From NCBI RefSeq assembly GCF_900157305.1, contig NZ_LS974202.1:2108001-2172000 (forward strand): 64,000 nucleotides of DNA. The letters run 5' to 3'. Positions 1 to 7,979 of the stretch are shown piece after piece. This stretch comes from Mesotoga infera. Lineage in GTDB: Bacteria > Thermotogota > Thermotogae > Petrotogales > Kosmotogaceae. Under the pieces are notes generated by a model that saw nothing but the letters and a program-made list of their open reading frames with translations, ran no database searches and was not told where the DNA came from. The position numbers and the translations under genes were made by a program. The number at the start of each line of letters is the position of its first letter. Position 1 is the first letter of the stretch.

Positions 1-1476
1 GGTTCCAGTATCCTGTACAACATACGTCAGGTTTGAAGCGTCATAATTGACGATTATGGATACATAGCCTTGATTGGTGAATTTCAAACCATTGGAAACC
101 AGATTGGTAAGTACCTGACGTACCCTGAATTCGTCCCCGTCCACAAAATCCGGTACATTTTCAGTTAAGCTGTAAGCGAGATGGAGTCCTTTAGAGTAGG
201 CCATAGGCAAATACGTTTCGACTATCTCTTTCACCAGTTTCGAGGGATTGTATGGAGCTATGAAAAGTTCCAGCCTAGCCGCTTCTATCTTCGAGAGGTC
301 CAGAACATCGTTTATCAGGCTTAGAAGATGTTCACCGCTCCTGTAAATGGTTTTAAGGTATTTCAATCTCTCAAGACTGCCTTCATCGCTCATCAGCAGT
401 TCGGTAAAACCAAGTATCGCATTCATTGGCGTCCTCATTTCATGGGACATGTTGGCGAGAAACTCCGATTTCATCTTGCTGGCCTGCTGGGCTTCTCTGG
501 ATACCTTTCTGAGTAATTCGTTGGAATTTTTAAGTCTGTCGAGGGTTCTCTCTATGAATACCATCGTGTCGTTGAGACCGGAAGCTATCTCGCCTAATTC
601 ATCATCTGATTTCAAGGTTACCCTCGAGAAAGAACCCTTTTTGATCGACTCGAAACCCTTAAGAAGCTCTGAGAGGGCCCTAGATATGTAAGAATTTAAG
701 GATAAAGAGAGCAAGAAAGAAAATGCGAAGACCCCTGCAACAACGAGAATTAGAATCGGTAGAACTCTGTTTTTAAGAAGTACGAGCAATCCCTCCGACT
801 GGAGGACATATATAGTGGCACCGCCAATGGAAACCTTATCGACTAGAAAGAGCGAGCCGGAATTCAAGAAACTGAAGGCCGGACGCACCTCGCTGACAGT
901 GAAAGGAATCTCTTTAGACCAGTTCTCTTCATCGAGAACGGTTCTAACATACAGACCTGAATCGGAAAACTCCTTCGGAATAACGAAGTGTTCTTCCATG
1001 AGCAGAAAGGCTATCGCATCCTGACCAAGAAAACTCGAGAGGCTTTCTATCTCGGCGTTGTCAAAAGTTATACCGATGATGTATTGGATATCGTCACTGA
1101 CCATTGTGGAGTAATAAATAAGCTGATTGTTGAACATCTTGAATCCGTTTCCCGCACTCGCCATATCGTTCAAAGAATCCTGCAGGAGTCCCGGCCTATT
1201 GCGGAGGATAACCACGCTTTCGCCCTTTTCAATCAACAGGTCAACAGCGTTGTCTATGTAATTATCCATTGAGTATCTATCCACATAAGATTTGAAATCG
1301 CGTCTCAAGTCTATAAACCATCTATAAACCGACTGTTTTTTGGATTCTAGATAGCTCGTATATTCATCGGTGGCGGCTTTGACAAATATCACCGAGAGGA
1401 GAACTATAAGAACAACCAGAACCGCCAGAACAAAAACAAAAAACTGCAGGGATATCTTTCTGCTTAATCTTTTCAT
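1..1476 (-). CDS. Membrane sensor histidine kinase (C-terminus beyond window)
   Basis: Reading inward from ATG 1476 (GGAGGG just upstream) gives 492 codons with no stop before the window edge. A membrane segment near residues 9-29 and a second near 236-258 enclose an extracellular sensor domain of about 200 residues. A HAMP-like stretch follows, then a HisKA dimerisation/phosphoacceptor domain with the motif SHEMRTPMN (phospho-His 345), then the start of the HATPase domain (N-box Asn 462, G1-box Asp 489, where the window ends). Family knowledge: such kinases autophosphorylate on the His and pass the phosphate to a response regulator. The M-R-T-P-M-N version of the H-box is common in hybrid kinases, so a receiver domain may follow outside the window. 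It is co-directional with and 48 bp downstream of the small secreted-protein gene at 1525-2028. The ligand is unknown. Confidence 0.93.
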   Translation of the reverse strand, partial: MKRLSRKISLQFFVFVLAVLVVLIVLLSVIFVKAATDEYTSYLESKKQSVYRWFIDLRRDFKSYVDRYSMDNYIDNAVDLLIEKGESVVILRNRPGLLQDSLNDMASAGNGFKMFNNQLIYYSTMVSDDIQYIIGITFDNAEIESLSSFLGQDAIAFLLMEEHFVIPKEFSDSGLYVRTVLDEENWSKEIPFTVSEVRPAFSFLNSGSLFLVDKVSIGGATIYVLQSEGLLVLLKNRVLPILILVVAGVFAFSFLLSLSLNSYISRALSELLKGFESIKKGSFSRVTLKSDDELGEIASGLNDTMVFIERTLDRLKNSNELLRKVSREAQQASKMKSEFLANMSHEMRTPMNAILGFTELLMSDEGSLERLKYLKTIYRSGEHLLSLINDVLDLSKIEAARLELFIAPYNPSKLVKEIVETYLPMAYSKGLHLAYSLTENVPDFVDGDEFRVRQVLTNLVSNGLKFTNQGYVSIIVNYDASNLTYVVQDTGT

Positions 1477-1524
1477 GGTCCCTCCAACCTGAAAAGAAGC
1501 GTCTACTCCGAATTCTTTATGAGA

Positions 1525-2028
1525 TCAATGAACGCTCTTTTGCCCGGCATCGAACTCCCAAGATACACTTCCAGATGGATGTTTCAGAGTTAAACTGTAC
1601 CGGCTCCCTGTATCTATGTAAGCGGATAAAGCCAGTATAAGTCTTCCTGAACTTACCACGATGAGAGGATTATATCTAACGGTTTGTACGATTAAACCCT
1701 CGCCAATCAAAAAAAGATCGGCCCACGAGTCTTCGACCGGCTGTCCACGCTTGCATTTACCGCTCACTGATATGTATTCAAAATCGACCCGACTCAGTTC
1801 TGGCGGTAGCTTGAAGATCATCAGGCCTATCAAGTTTTCAATTCCAATTTCCAATCCATTCAACGCGGAGAGCGGGATAACCGTGACAGAAACCTGAAAA
1901 CCTGTCGAAGTGATGATCCTCTCTAGAGACGGATCCGTATCCAACGAAAGAATATAATCGACAAAAACTACGCCGAAAATGTTTGTGATAAGTACTATAA
2001 AAAGAGCTACTGTCGAGATTCTCTTCAT
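1525..2028 (-). CDS. Small secreted or membrane-anchored protein of unknown function
   Basis: This 167-residue protein starts at ATG 2028 after a good GGAGGT site. Residues about 5-25 form one hydrophobic segment with a short positive N-terminus, so it is either a signal peptide or a membrane anchor. The remainder looks like a soluble beta-rich domain, with alternating hydrophobic strands ending in a Ser-Leu-Thr-Leu repeat-like C-terminus. I do not recognise the family. It is the first gene of a reverse-strand pair with the histidine kinase 48 bp downstream. The pairing suggests, without proving, an extracytoplasmic accessory of the kinase, such as a ligand-binding or periplasmic modulator. 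Replies to other possibilities, for example a pilin-like protein, would need structure prediction. Confidence 0.75.
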   Translation of the reverse strand: MKRISTVALFIVLITNIFGVVFVDYILSLDTDPSLERIITSTGFQVSVTVIPLSALNGLEIGIENLIGLMIFKLPPELSRVDFEYISVSGKCKRGQPVEDSWADLFLIGEGLIVQTVRYNPLIVVSSGRLILALSAYIDTGSRYSLTLKHPSGSVSWEFDAGQKSVH

Positions 2029-2087
2029 GAATACCTCCGCAAATTCCGAAAGGTATCGTAGAGTATTACCCCTCCGGGGTCATATAG

Positions 2088-2117
2088 ATTATATTATCTT
2101 TCGAATCATTCTCACAA
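2088..2117 (-). promoter_or_regulatory. Promoter for the secreted protein/histidine kinase pair
   Basis: On the reverse strand TTGTGA (2117-2112) lies 18 bp from a perfect TATAAT (2093-2088), about 60 bp upstream of ATG 2028. A short hairpin, ACCCC-TCC-GGGGT, lies in the leader near 2067-2080. Confidence 0.55.
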
Positions 2118-2197
2118 TCCAAATGCAACTTGTGAGTTTCCAGTCAAGTAAACTCGTAGTTACCCACTAAATTACTAGTCAGTCTGCAATCAGTTGA

Positions 2198-2344
2198 TTT
2201 TATCTCTGGCTCCTATTAAGAAAGGCTGTTGGTTGCTGTGTAGTAGTTGGTAAAAGCACAAGAGAAAGAGTTCTTAGAGAGTCCGCTCACGAGAAGGCAA
2301 GAATTCTCGGTGAATACCGAAATCGGGTGATTTTAACTGTATAA
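2198..2344 (+). pseudogene. Startless 48-codon reading frame, possible gene remnant
   Basis: An open frame without any start codon runs from just after a TGA at 2195 to TAA 2342-2344. Its composition is protein-like (charged helix with several Glu-Arg pairs, then a hydrophobic strand). The tail ARILGEYRNRVILTV resembles the motif near the N-terminus of DUF1694/YueI proteins, but this is only a visual similarity. It may be the debris of a deleted gene or chance. The remainder of the 2041-2363 gap holds the reverse promoter and, near 2340, a TATAAT-like box for the downstream PAS gene. Confidence 0.2.
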
Positions 2345-2375
2345 TATTACTGATGTTTTTTGTTTGGGGGAAGCT

Positions 2376-3434
2376 ATGGAAACGATTAAGGTTTATATTG
2401 TGGACAATGGCTCTGCGGAGTTAAACTCGGTCTTCAGAAAGATCTCCAAGATCAAAGGAAACATTCATGTCGCCCTTTTGACTGAGGAGCCGGTAAATAA
2501 AAACAATCTTCAGATCGATCGTTGCGAAAGGTTGAACAACCTTCTCAAGACGAAGTACGAGGGTTTTTCGAACCTCATCGAAGATCTCATCTTTCTTGTG
2601 AAACTGGACGATCCAGTTAATCCGGGAAAGATAGTCGAAATTAACAACAGGGTTGTTGAAAAACTTGGCTACTCTTATGAAACGCTTTTAGGTAAGAACT
2701 TTTATTCGCTGATGAGTGATCCCGACAGTTATTTTGGCACAATAAGGGCCGATCTTATGTTGAAAGGAAGATGCAATTTCAATTCATCTCTGATAGGCAA
2801 CAATGGCTCGGTTTTGCCCGTAGAAATTTGGATGAAGGTGCTGGATCTTCAGGGAGATATAGTTACCATGGTTGTCGCCAGAGATCAGAGTTCTTATGAA
2901 AAGATACAGGCTGAGCTGCGGTGGCGGCTCGAATTCGAAAAGGTGATATCAAATGTATCGGGAATTCTAAAGAACTACGAAGATATAGATAGGGCTATCG
3001 ATAAAGCACTCGCAGAGCTTTGTCGTTTGACCGGGGCCGACAGATCTTACGTATTTCTCTTCGATAACGAATCAGATTTCATGAGTAACACTCATGAATG
3101 GTGCCGAGAAGGCGTCGAATCGGAGAAAGAGGCCCTTCAGAAACTTCCTTTAAGCGATTACCCCTGGTGGATGAAAGAGCTTCAAAAGGGTGAGGTTATG
3201 AACATAATAGTAGATGAACTTCCTGAGGATGCGAAGCCGGAAGCGGAGATTATGAGAAGGCGTAAAATACAGTCTCTGGTGGTGGTTCCGATCTTCACCA
3301 GGCAGAAACTGGTAGGTTTCGCCGGTTTAGACAGCCTGGAAGGCTACTTCAAATGGAACGAAGCCGATATAGAGCTTCTGAAGGTCTTCGTGTCTCTTAT
3401 ATCGGAAGTTGTAGGCTTTTCGCTTTTGACCTGA
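2376..3434 (+). CDS. PAS-GAF sensory protein without an output domain
   Basis: The protein has 352 residues from ATG 2376, preceded four bases upstream by GGGGGA; an in-frame TTG at 2364 is less well placed. An N-terminal ~50-residue alpha/beta stretch (VYIVDN start) resembles the first strand of a receiver fold but lacks the acidic pocket. A PAS domain covers roughly 55-172 (ending with a strand and Ala-Arg-Asp-Gln linker), followed by a short coiled linker and a GAF domain about 190-350. There is no HisKA, GGDEF, EAL, HD-GYP or DNA-binding domain after the GAF, so it is either a partner protein for another regulator or has lost its effector. The next 72 bp lead directly into a nested insertion-sequence block. 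Signal and partner are unknown. Confidence 0.85.
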   Translation: METIKVYIVDNGSAELNSVFRKISKIKGNIHVALLTEEPVNKNNLQIDRCERLNNLLKTKYEGFSNLIEDLIFLVKLDDPVNPGKIVEINNRVVEKLGYSYETLLGKNFYSLMSDPDSYFGTIRADLMLKGRCNFNSSLIGNNGSVLPVEIWMKVLDLQGDIVTMVVARDQSSYEKIQAELRWRLEFEKVISNVSGILKNYEDIDRAIDKALAELCRLTGADRSYVFLFDNESDFMSNTHEWCREGVESEKEALQKLPLSDYPWWMKELQKGEVMNIIVDELPEDAKPEAEIMRRRKIQSLVVVPIFTRQKLVGFAGLDSLEGYFKWNEADIELLKVFVSLISEVVGFSLLT

Positions 3435-3497
3435 GATAAAACCTCCCTAATAAGAAAATCAATAGCCTCTGTACCCATTCAAAGGACATTAACCCCG

Positions 3498-3506
3498 AAT
3501 GGAAAG
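3498..3506. repeat. Left 9-bp target duplication of the outer IS
   Basis: AATGGAAAG is repeated exactly at 6547-6555 immediately outside the two inverted-repeat ends of the outer insertion sequence. Confidence 0.8.
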
Positions 3507-3880
3507 CACCGTATCCAATAAACAAATCAGCAACAATTGAGGTAATCCAGAATAGGGTCATTAAGCACGAACTTCGAGAAGGCAAGAGTAACAACCGTTA
3601 GAAATAGTGCCGTTACTCTGGACAGGAGATCATCTCTGCCCCCTTTTCTGGGAATCTCCACTCTGAACACCTCTTTCATTTTCTGGAAAAGCCTCTCTAT
3701 CTTCCATCGCTTTGAATATGTCTGTGAGTGCTTCTCCTTGAAGCTCGAGTCCTTCTTTCTCGATTTCGGTCTCACTATGGCACGTAGATCGCCTTCTTTG
3801 GTGAATTGGGACAAGAAGCTCCCTTTGAAGTAACCCCTATCGGCTATAATCAGACCATTGAGATTGTCGAGCATCTCCTT

Positions 3881-3885
3881 TCCAA
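3881..3885. repeat. Left 5-bp target duplication of IS21
   Basis: TCCAA immediately precedes the TG end of the IS21 element and is repeated at 5939-5943 after its CA end. Confidence 0.75.
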
Positions 3886-3996
3886 TGTCGACATCAACAG
3901 TAAAATAAGAAAAACGCCGGTAGAAAATGTGAAAAAGCATCGGGAGAAATTGTGGACTAACATTTGAATATTCTCAGGCAAAAAGGGGGTATTCAG

Positions 3997-5088
3997 ATGT
4001 TGGGAGAGAAGCAGGTCATTGAAATAAGAATACTTAGCAAGAGGGGAATTACAAACAGAGAGATAGCCAGAGAAATGGGCTGCCATGAAAACACAGTCAG
4101 CAAGTATTTGAAGGAGGATTGGAAGAAGATGAAGGGTATTTCAAAACTGGATCCTTACAAAGAGCACATAATCAAAAGGCTAGAAGAGTATCCGTCAATA
4201 AAAGCCACAGTGTTGTTCAAAGAGATAAAGGCTCAAGGTTACACCGGAGGAATGACGATAGTTCGGATGTATGTGCACTCCATACGTCCGGAGGATGAAA
4301 TTGAGAGCACAAGATTTGAGACAGCTCCGGGCAGGCAATTCCAGGCCGATTGGGGAGAGGGTGAGACCAGGATAGGTGGAAAGTCGGTGGTGATAAAGTT
4401 CTTCACCATGGTCCTAGGATACTCGCGAATGTTGTATGCCCAGATAGTCAATGACGAGAAGCTTGAGACACTTCTTCAAGCTCATAACAAGGCATTCGAA
4501 TACTTCGGAGGTTATCCACATGAAGGGCTGTACGACAACATGAAAGCCGTGGTCAAGTCTCTTGAGAGGAAGAAAGAATACAATGCCAAGTTCACAGACT
4601 TCGCAGACTTCTATGGCTTCAGGATAATAACTCATCGTCCATACAACCCGAAGGCCAAAGGGAAGGTTGAGAGGATGGTTCCGTATGTGAGAAACAACAT
4701 ACTGTATGCTCAGAGCTACTCAAGCCTCTCTGAATTAGAGAACACTCTTCTCGATTGGTTGGTCATTGCCAACCAGAGATTACATTCTTATCTAAAAGAA
4801 ACCCCTCTCGAGAGGTTCGAGAGGGAAAAGGAACATCTGAATAAACTAACTAGATTCTATCCCTTGAGGAGATTAAACACAAGGCTGGTAAGAGAGTCCG
4901 GACAGGTCATTTACAAAGAAAGAGCTTACAGGGTACCTGAGAAATACACCGGCAAGAAAGTCAACCTGCAAACGGAAGGTCAGATGCTGAAGATTTATTG
5001 TGAAGATGATCTGATCAACAGCCAGCCACTCAAAGACCAGGTTGAAGTAAGGTCCTTGAAGGAATACCAGAAACTGGTGGGGGCATGA
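3997..5088 (+). CDS. istA: IS21-family transposase IstA
   Basis: The transposase has 363 residues from ATG 3997, preceded by AAGGGGGT; an earlier in-frame TTG at 3964 lacks a site. Residues about 8-37 form a helix-turn-helix (RGITNREIAREMG...HENTVSKYLK) that recognises the element ends. The RNase H-like catalytic core has Asp in FQADWGEGE, Asp in GLYDNMKAVV and Glu in NPKAKGKVERMV, the DDE triad expected of IstA. A C-terminal beta-rich domain follows. IstA performs strand cleavage and transfer with the ATPase IstB, whose gene begins two bases after the istA stop. All key residues are present, so the enzyme is probably active. Confidence 0.95.
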   Translation: MLGEKQVIEIRILSKRGITNREIAREMGCHENTVSKYLKEDWKKMKGISKLDPYKEHIIKRLEEYPSIKATVLFKEIKAQGYTGGMTIVRMYVHSIRPEDEIESTRFETAPGRQFQADWGEGETRIGGKSVVIKFFTMVLGYSRMLYAQIVNDEKLETLLQAHNKAFEYFGGYPHEGLYDNMKAVVKSLERKKEYNAKFTDFADFYGFRIITHRPYNPKAKGKVERMVPYVRNNILYAQSYSSLSELENTLLDWLVIANQRLHSYLKETPLERFEREKEHLNKLTRFYPLRRLNTRLVRESGQVIYKERAYRVPEKYTGKKVNLQTEGQMLKIYCEDDLINSQPLKDQVEVRSLKEYQKLVGA

Positions 5089-5089
5089 A

Positions 5090-5866
5090 ATGGCGTACGA
5101 AAGAGTGAGAGAGTTAATGGAATCGCTCAAGCTTACCGGAATGATGAACTCGCTGGATTTCTCTCTACACAATTGGGGCAAAGGAGAGAAAGATGTAACC
5201 GAGCTCTTGGAAGAATTACTGCTGGCTGAAGTAAAGGAGAAGAGTGAAAGAAGATATCTCACAGCTCTCAAATACAGTGGACTTCCATTTCACAAAACAC
5301 TCGAAGAATTCGACTTCTCCTTTCAGCCTTCAATAGACAGGAAACAGATAATGGAACTGAAGAGCTTGAGATTCCTGTACGAAAAAGAGAATGTCGTTCT
5401 GCTTGGACCTCCCGGGGTTGGAAAAACACATCTGGCAGTAGCCCTGGGAATGGAAGCGCTCAGAGAAGGGAAGAAAGTTTACTTTGTGAATGCAATATCG
5501 CTTGTGGACAAACTGAAGAAGGCCTTTTCTGAAAGACGGTTTGAAAAGACGATAGGTTACTTCAAATCGATTGAGCTACTCATTGTAGACGAGTTGGGGT
5601 ATCTCCCACTTGAAAATGAAGGTGCAAAGCTCTTCTTTGAACTGGTGAGTGAGAAATACGAAAAGGGAAGCATAATTCTTACTTCAAACAGAGGCTTTGC
5701 AGAATGGAACAGAATCTTTGAAGACGAGATACTCGCAACAGCCGTTCTTGACAGACTATTGCATCACTGTACCATTGTCAACATACGAGGAAAGAGTTAC
5801 AGGCTTAGAGAGAAACAGAAAACCGGTCTTATTGGTACACAATTGATTAGTTCGCCTGGTCATTGA
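5090..5866 (+). CDS. istB: IS21-family helper ATPase IstB
   Basis: The protein has 258 residues and starts at ATG 5090, one base after the istA stop; GGGGG just upstream serves as ribosome site and coupling is likely. An N-terminal helical domain leads to an AAA+ core related to DnaC/DnaA: Walker A GPPGVGKTHLA near residues 105-115, Walker B LLIVDELGYLP near 165-175, and a sensor-1 Asn in LTSNRGF. IstB assembles on target DNA and delivers it to IstA. Length matches the family. Confidence 0.95.
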   Translation: MAYERVRELMESLKLTGMMNSLDFSLHNWGKGEKDVTELLEELLLAEVKEKSERRYLTALKYSGLPFHKTLEEFDFSFQPSIDRKQIMELKSLRFLYEKENVVLLGPPGVGKTHLAVALGMEALREGKKVYFVNAISLVDKLKKAFSERRFEKTIGYFKSIELLIVDELGYLPLENEGAKLFFELVSEKYEKGSIILTSNRGFAEWNRIFEDEILATAVLDRLLHHCTIVNIRGKSYRLREKQKTGLIGTQLISSPGH

Positions 5867-5882
5867 TTTCACAAAAATCGTT

Positions 5883-5938
5883 GATGTTTTTCCACATTTC
5901 CGATCGATGTTTTTTCACATTTCCGATTGATGTTGACA
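5883..5938. repeat. Tandem terminal repeats at the IS21 right end
   Basis: Two ~23-bp copies with consensus GATGTTTTTYCACATTTCCG (5883-5905 and 5906-5928) precede the terminal GATGTTGACA. A diverged inverted copy lies at the left end around 3915-3950. Such multiple terminal repeats are the IstA binding sites in this family. Confidence 0.75.
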
Positions 5939-5943
5939 TCCAA
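5939..5943. repeat. Right 5-bp target duplication of IS21
   Basis: TCCAA follows the CA end; deleting the element plus one copy restores the interrupted transposase frame. Confidence 0.75.
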
Positions 5944-6546
5944 CTCTAGCATCGTCTTCGTTGGCCTGAGTCAACCTGAACTTAACAGGTATCCCTTCTT
6001 CAGTAATTATGAAATGTCCCTTCTTTCCCCAAAAGAATCCGTCCCTGTTCTTGCCAAACTTCAGATTCTTACACTTTTTTATCCCCTGACTTGTGATGTC
6101 CTTTATCGGTGTCGAGTCAATTATGTATGTTCCGCCTTTTATGCTTTCTATGATCCTCCTGCTTATCGCTTCAATATCTAGCCTTCTCAATCTATATGAT
6201 AATGTCTGCCTGGACGGAAGCTCACCTATCACTTTCAGCAGCCTCTTCTTTCCTTCGATCATTTTGTACATCTCAACGATTGAGCTGTAACGGAAAAGTA
6301 TGAAAATCACATACAACAACACTATCGTTCTGTCCGAGTATTCTCTGGGTCTTCCTTTAACCTGCCTGTGTGCAGGTATTATCTCTCTCACCGCTTCCTT
6401 CACTTTTCTTATGTCCTTTGGTGTTATCATTTCTTCGGGACTCTCTCCTTTCGTTTTGTTTTTCATACACAAAAAACATTCTATATGGAGTTGAGTCCCT
6501 TTTCTTTCGCCTTATTCCTTTCTTCGCCTATTTATTGGATACGGTC

Positions 6547-6555
6547 AATGGAAAG
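6547..6555. repeat. Right 9-bp target duplication of the outer IS
   Basis: AATGGAAAG matches 3498-3506 exactly and abuts the right inverted repeat of the outer element. Confidence 0.8.
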
Positions 6556-6797
6556 ACCTATCTTCGATATGTTACCGAATATCCACCCTTTGTTGCACTT
6601 GTTTACAGTAAATTCTTCTCCTTAATGCTAATATTCCAGCAATACAAAAAAACTCGCAAATCACAGCATAAGTGTACATGGAGTCATTTTACAGCGTTTA
6701 TTGACTTTAGATGACTCTAAAAGCGCCTAGCGTCACTTGAAAATCAGTTTTGGGTTAGTCTCATTTACTTATCACCACTTCAGGAGGAGGTAAAAGT

Positions 6798-7901
6798 ATG
6801 AGAAAACTCGTTCTTATTGTACTGGTCGTCTTTCTTTCCATTTCCGCATTCTCAACAATCAAAGTTGGGGCTATACTTCCGATGACGGGTGGGGTAGCTG
6901 CCTTCGGACAGATGATCTGGCAGGGTGTTAAGCTCGCAAATGAACTCTTCCCACAGGTTTTAGGACAGGATATCGAAATTGTTCTTCTCGATAACAATTC
7001 CGATAAAGTCCAGGCTGTAAACACAACCCGTCGCGCCATTGAACAAGACAAGGTCGTAGCCATCATCGGGCAGGTGATAAGCTCAAATACCATCGCAGGG
7101 GGCGCCGTGGCTGAAGAGAATGGCGTTGCAATGGTCTCGCCGAGTTCTACCAACCCTCTCGTAACACAGGATCGTAAATACGTTTCCCGTGTCTGTTTCA
7201 GCGACCCATTTCAGGGTGTCGCAGCTGCACTGCTGGCCTTCAACAACATGGGGGCCAAAAACGTAGCCGTCTTTGTAGACGTTGAGCAGGATTACGCTGT
7301 CGGATTCGCCAACTTCTTCAAAGATACGGCAATTGAGCTCGGCGGAACAGTCTTCTACGAATACTACAAGTCGGGGGATCAGGATTTCACTGCTCAGATT
7401 TCCGATGCTCTCTCGAAGAATGCTGACGCTTTTTTCATTCCCGGTTACTACCAGGAGATAGCGCTAATCGCAATTCAGGCACGCCAGCTGGGTTTCTACG
7501 ACCCTATAATAGCCGGTGATGGAGCTGCCGTTCCTGAGACCATAGAAATTGGTGGCGCAGCCGTCAACGGTCTCTATTTCACCACACACTACGATTCTGG
7601 TAGCCCTGCGATCACAGACAACGCAAAGCTCTTCGTCGAAGCTTACACCCAAAAATATGGCGAGGCACCTGGAACTTTCACTGCGCTAGGATTCGATACT
7701 TACCTGGTAATCAGAGATGCCATCGAGCGTGCAGGGAGTACCGATCGTGAAGCGATCGCCAAGGCAGTGCGCCAGACAAAAGACTTTCCGGCCGTAACCG
7801 GTATTATCACCATCAACGAGTCTGGCGATGCCATAAAGTCTGTAGCGATTGTGAAGATAGAGAACGGTAAGTTCGTGTACGATACAACTATTAATCCGTA
7901 A
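6798..7901 (+). CDS. livJ: Branched-chain amino-acid ABC transporter, substrate-binding protein
   Basis: The protein has 367 residues with ATG 6798 after a perfect AGGAGGAGGT. It has a Sec signal peptide (residues ~1-18, MRKLVLIVLVVFLSISAFST) without a lipobox Cys, so it should be a free periplasmic protein. The mature part is a Peripla_BP_6/LIV-binding fold: VGAILPMTGGVAAFG at the start, then two Rossmann lobes with the family's VSPSSTNP ligand-loop. Family knowledge: it captures Leu/Ile/Val or related amides and delivers them to LivHM. It heads a five-gene operon and is separated from livH by a stem-loop that probably keeps its expression higher than that of the membrane parts. The 6556-6797 gap upstream shows no clear promoter hexamers. 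Confidence 0.92.
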   Translation: MRKLVLIVLVVFLSISAFSTIKVGAILPMTGGVAAFGQMIWQGVKLANELFPQVLGQDIEIVLLDNNSDKVQAVNTTRRAIEQDKVVAIIGQVISSNTIAGGAVAEENGVAMVSPSSTNPLVTQDRKYVSRVCFSDPFQGVAAALLAFNNMGAKNVAVFVDVEQDYAVGFANFFKDTAIELGGTVFYEYYKSGDQDFTAQISDALSKNADAFFIPGYYQEIALIAIQARQLGFYDPIIAGDGAAVPETIEIGGAAVNGLYFTTHYDSGSPAITDNAKLFVEAYTQKYGEAPGTFTALGFDTYLVIRDAIERAGSTDREAIAKAVRQTKDFPAVTGIITINESGDAIKSVAIVKIENGKFVYDTTINP

Positions 7902-7908
7902 TGGAATC

Positions 7909-7928
7909 GGGGGACCGTATGGTCCCCC
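7909..7928 (+). terminator. Stem-loop between livJ and livH
   Basis: A perfect 8-bp stem GGGGGACC/GGTCCCCC with a GTAT loop is followed by TTTCTCTT. The T-rich tail is weak, so partial termination or mRNA protection is likely; this arrangement is common after binding-protein genes. Confidence 0.7.
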
Positions 7929-7979
7929 TTTCTCTTCGCTCTCTTCATTCGGACAGAACGCGCAGCCGGAGGTGTAATT

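Larger units (their letters stand above)
3886..5938 (+). mobile_element. IS21-family insertion sequence (2053 bp)
   Basis: The element starts with TGTCGACATCAA and ends with TTGATGTTGACA, an imperfect inverted repeat with the 5'-TG...CA-3' ends typical of IS21. It carries the diagnostic istA-istB pair. A 5-bp direct repeat TCCAA flanks it (3881-3885 and 5939-5943). It looks intact: both genes are full length and key residues are present. The insertion is clearly younger than the surrounding insertion sequence. Confidence 0.95.
3527..6466 (-). pseudogene. DDE transposase split by IS21 insertion
   Basis: The N-terminal part is read from 6466 (ATG; a TTG at 6472 is also possible) down to 5944, and the C-terminal part from 3885 down to 3527. 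Removing 3886-5938 and one copy of the 5-bp duplication joins the halves in frame across ...NEDDARVG/KEMLDNLNG..., giving 293 codons with no other lesion. The restored protein shows a DDE triad: Asp in YIIDSTP, Asp in LIIADRGYF, and Glu in KRWKIERLFQKMK, the IS4/IS5-type (DDE_Tnp_1) signature. The present halves lack either the catalytic Glu or the first Asp, so the gene is inactive. Confidence 0.9.
3507..6546 (-). mobile_element. Older DDE insertion sequence, interrupted by an IS21 element
   Basis: The ends are marked by a 15-bp inverted repeat ACCGTATCCAATAAA (3508-3522 and, inverted, 6531-6545). A 9-bp direct repeat AATGGAAAG flanks it (3498-3506 and 6547-6555), which is the expected target duplication. 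Subtracting the inserted IS21 element and its 5-bp duplication leaves 982 bp carrying one ~293-residue transposase. A 9-bp duplication fits the IS4-like group; the exact family was not assigned. The element entered between the PAS-GAF gene and the branched-chain transporter operon. Confidence 0.85.

Noticed and set aside
3435-3506. Read-through extension of the PAS-GAF gene past its TGA, continuing after removal of both insertion sequences
   Set aside because: The frame stays open but the ~70 residues show no known effector domain; likely chance.
3397-3594. 65-codon reverse frame over the outer IS left end
   Set aside because: It crosses the target duplication and inverted repeat and has no start signal.
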